Below are positions 40,793 to 42,363 of a DNA stretch of 42,363 nt, in pieces. The DNA comes from CAMFKD01 sp964436955 (GTDB taxonomy: Bacteria > Chlamydiota > Chlamydiia > Chlamydiales > JAJFMA01), in the NCBI GenBank assembly GCA_964436955.1, contig CAYTFC010000017.1, positions 1-42,363 on the forward strand. The letters run 5' to 3'. The notes beneath the pieces are model-generated. The model was not told the origin of the DNA. It saw nothing but the letters and a program-made list of their open reading frames with translations, and did no database searches. A program made the translations under genes and the position numbers. Numbering within the stretch: the stretch's first letter is position 1; every line of letters starts with the position of its first letter.

Positions 40793-41533
40793 ATGGAAAA
40801 TATGAAAGATAAAAAAGCTGCTTTGCTCTTATTACCCAATCTTTTGGGTGAAAACAAACATCATGAAGTGTTCTTGCCTTCGAGCGTGGACGCTGCTGTG
40901 AAAACGCTGGATGGGATTATTGCCGAAAGCGAACAGGGCGGCCGGCGCTTTTTAGGGCATTTTGACTTGGAAAAACCTGCGCATCTCATTCCTCTGGCCA
41001 CACTTAACGAGCATACAAAGGATGAGGACCTGGATTTCCTACTTGAACCCTTGACCAAAGGGGAGAGATGGGGTCTTGTATCTGATGCTGGGATGCCCTG
41101 CATTGCCGATCCTGGACATAAGTTGGTGCGCCGTGCGCGTCAATTGGGTATTCCTGTTCAAGCCTTTGTAGGCCCCTCGGCTGTGATGCTTTCGCTGATG
41201 CTTTCTGGTTTGCCAGGACAGCGCTTCACCTTCCGTGGTTATCTTCCAAAGCACGCGGAAGAGCGCCAAGCGGAGATACGCAAATTAGAACAAGCTTCTT
41301 CCGCAGGTCTGGCAACGCAAATCTTTATCGAAGCGCCTTATCGAAACGCTGCGACGCTTGGAGATCTCATAGCCACTTTACATGACAACACCTTGTTGTG
41401 CGTTGCATGGGACTTGACAACTCCTACCCAAGCCGTGGTATCACAATCCATCTCGCAATGGAAGCGTACTGCGGTTCCAAATATCGACAAAAAGCCAGCT
41501 ATGTTCTTGGTTTATTCTGAGGGAGTGCGTTAA
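40793..41533 (+). CDS. RsmI-like tetrapyrrole-methylase-family SAM methyltransferase
   Basis: A 246-residue protein of the TP-methylase superfamily, related to the 16S rRNA 2'-O-methyltransferase RsmI but of the shorter branch seen in Chlamydiae (CT048 by my recollection). GERWGLVSDAGMPCIADPGH (about 92-111) is the SAM-binding signature. VGPSAVMLSLMLSGLPGQRFTFRGYLP and IFIEAPYRNAATLGDLIATL are typical. Its exact target is not shown by sequence. The ATG directly follows the holA stop; a second ATG at 40802 is also possible. Its stop overlaps the proC start by one base. Confidence 0.85.
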   Translation: MENMKDKKAALLLLPNLLGENKHHEVFLPSSVDAAVKTLDGIIAESEQGGRRFLGHFDLEKPAHLIPLATLNEHTKDEDLDFLLEPLTKGERWGLVSDAGMPCIADPGHKLVRRARQLGIPVQAFVGPSAVMLSLMLSGLPGQRFTFRGYLPKHAEERQAEIRKLEQASSAGLATQIFIEAPYRNAATLGDLIATLHDNTLLCVAWDLTTPTQAVVSQSISQWKRTAVPNIDKKPAMFLVYSEGVR

Positions 41534-42300
41534 TGAGTAAGATAGGGATTATCGGCTTTGGAAATATGGGACAGGCTGTTTACCGTATATTGGACGCGGA
41601 AGGTGCCTATGTTTTTGTCGCCGATCCCCATCAGGAAAAATTGCAAATCTTGCCCGTAGGGCATGGAACAACCGATACTTTGGCTATGTTACACAACGTA
41701 GACACAGTGATTCTTGCTGTGAAACCCCAATCGTTCTCTAGTTTGATGAGCCAAGTTCGCGATGCTTTAAAGAATAAGAAACTCCTATCGATTATGACGG
41801 GGATTTCCTGTCAAAGGATCAAGAAGGAAACGGGAGGTCGTGGCATTGTACGCGCAATGCCAAATCTTCCATTGCAAGTGGGCAAAGGTCTTACGGCCTG
41901 GTATTCGGATTCTAAAGATTGTGAATGGGCTCTTGGCATTTTGCGAGCGATGGGCGAAGAGTTGAGAGTACAGCGAGAAGAACTTATGGACGCTGTAACA
42001 GCGATTAGTGGGTCAGGTCCAGCCTACTTTTTCTATCTCTGTGAGCTGCTGGCTGCAAAGGCAGTGGCCTATGGTTTTTCAGAAGAGGAAGCCCAAAAGC
42101 TTGCGAAAGCTACCTTAGTTGGGTCAGGGGCGTTAATGGATTCCAGCGATAAATCGCCAACCGAGTGGCGCCAAGCCATCACATCGAAGGGTGGTACCAC
42201 TCAGGCAGCTTTGCAGTACTTAGCTGAAAATTCCTTCGAGCAGGTGTTCTCTCACGCTCTGGATAAAGCTAAAGAACGAGCTGAAGAACTCAGCCGTTAA
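41533..42300 (+). CDS. proC: Pyrroline-5-carboxylate reductase
   Basis: A 255-residue protein. The N-terminal Rossmann motif is IGIIGFGNMGQAV (4-16), then VILAVKPQSF and RAMPNLPLQVGKG. The C-terminal dimerisation/substrate domain carries AISGSGPAYFFYLCELL and ITSKGGTTQAALQYL, the classic P5CR signature. It reduces 1-pyrroline-5-carboxylate to proline with NAD(P)H. It is last of the three tightly packed genes holA - methylase - proC. The remaining 63 nt of the window show no gene or terminator. Confidence 0.95.
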   Translation: MSKIGIIGFGNMGQAVYRILDAEGAYVFVADPHQEKLQILPVGHGTTDTLAMLHNVDTVILAVKPQSFSSLMSQVRDALKNKKLLSIMTGISCQRIKKETGGRGIVRAMPNLPLQVGKGLTAWYSDSKDCEWALGILRAMGEELRVQREELMDAVTAISGSGPAYFFYLCELLAAKAVAYGFSEEEAQKLAKATLVGSGALMDSSDKSPTEWRQAITSKGGTTQAALQYLAENSFEQVFSHALDKAKERAEELSR

Positions 42301-42363
42301 TTAAATTACTACGTAAGCGGCAAATAAGGACAGGTTGAATTGAAGTTTAAGGTGTGCGTTCGC

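Noticed and set aside
42338..42353. TTGAAGTTTAA near the window end, similar to the start of the repeat at 9744
   Set aside because: Only about 11 nt of AT-rich sequence match and the diagnostic ACCCGACT is missing.

Overview
The window looks like a chromosome segment of a member of the Chlamydiota outside the genus Chlamydia. The strongest clue is the block slc1 - (coiled-coil gene) - ssb - pepA, followed about 8 kb later by holA and an RsmI-like methylase gene. As I remember it, this matches the C. trachomatis order CT043 (slc1), CT044 (ssb), CT045 (pepA), CT046 (hctB), CT047 (holA-like), CT048. The predicted type III secretion chaperone Slc1 carries the family's characteristic central stretch (EGSMLGGQMAGGGVGVA). 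The genome is larger and looser than that of animal-pathogenic Chlamydia: intergenic regions are long and repeat-rich, and accessory genes interrupt the conserved order. I cannot assign a family. I saw no rRNA gene, tRNA gene, CRISPR array or transposase gene.

Layout. 0.2-6.6 kb: a coiled-coil hypothetical and a 1726-residue protein built on a PEP-synthase/PPDK-type ATP-grasp plus phosphohistidine module. 6.9-9.7 kb: a one-TM small protein and a three-gene ABC exporter operon (ATPase plus two ABC-2 permeases of the DUF990 type). 9.8-14.1 kb: a small membrane protein, then a leftward operon ku - ligD (phosphoesterase-ligase) - ligD (polymerase) - exported J-domain protein, with ATGA overlaps between the repair genes. 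This is a complete bacterial NHEJ set with LigD split in two. 14.2-16.6 kb: a second, larger exported J-domain protein and an exported acidic protein. 16.9-21.5 kb: a FadL/OmpP1-type outer membrane protein, a pair of paralogous small membrane proteins flanking a YggU-like gene, and a Ser/Thr protein kinase. 21.5-27.2 kb: holC, two previously hidden gene remnants (DUF502 family and 3-methyladenine DNA glycosylase), rnr, and divergent leuS. 27.2-27.9 kb: a gene-free island of nested hairpins. 27.9-31.6 kb: the slc1-ssb-pepA block. 31.9-36.7 kb: a catalytically dead aspartate-semialdehyde dehydrogenase relative, a Trp-rich YXWGXW-type exported protein, a large membrane protein with an internal duplication, and a 54-residue basic protein. 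36.7-37.0 kb: a second hairpin island, with 76-77 nt inverted arms. 37.1-39.6 kb: a three-gene nonulosonate-type sugar operon (SpsF-like cytidylyltransferase, NeuB/SpsE-like synthase, Nudix hydrolase). 39.8-42.3 kb: holA, RsmI-like methylase, proC.

Four observations deserve most attention. (1) Two exported proteins end in homologous HPD-bearing J-like domains. (2) A shortened ASD homologue has lost both the catalytic Cys and the catalytic His. (3) Two hairpin islands are built head-to-head from REP-like units, and a related family of short inverted-terminus elements and GGGACC/AAAGGAC hairpins recurs between genes. (4) Decayed mpg and DUF502 genes lie between rnr and holC.
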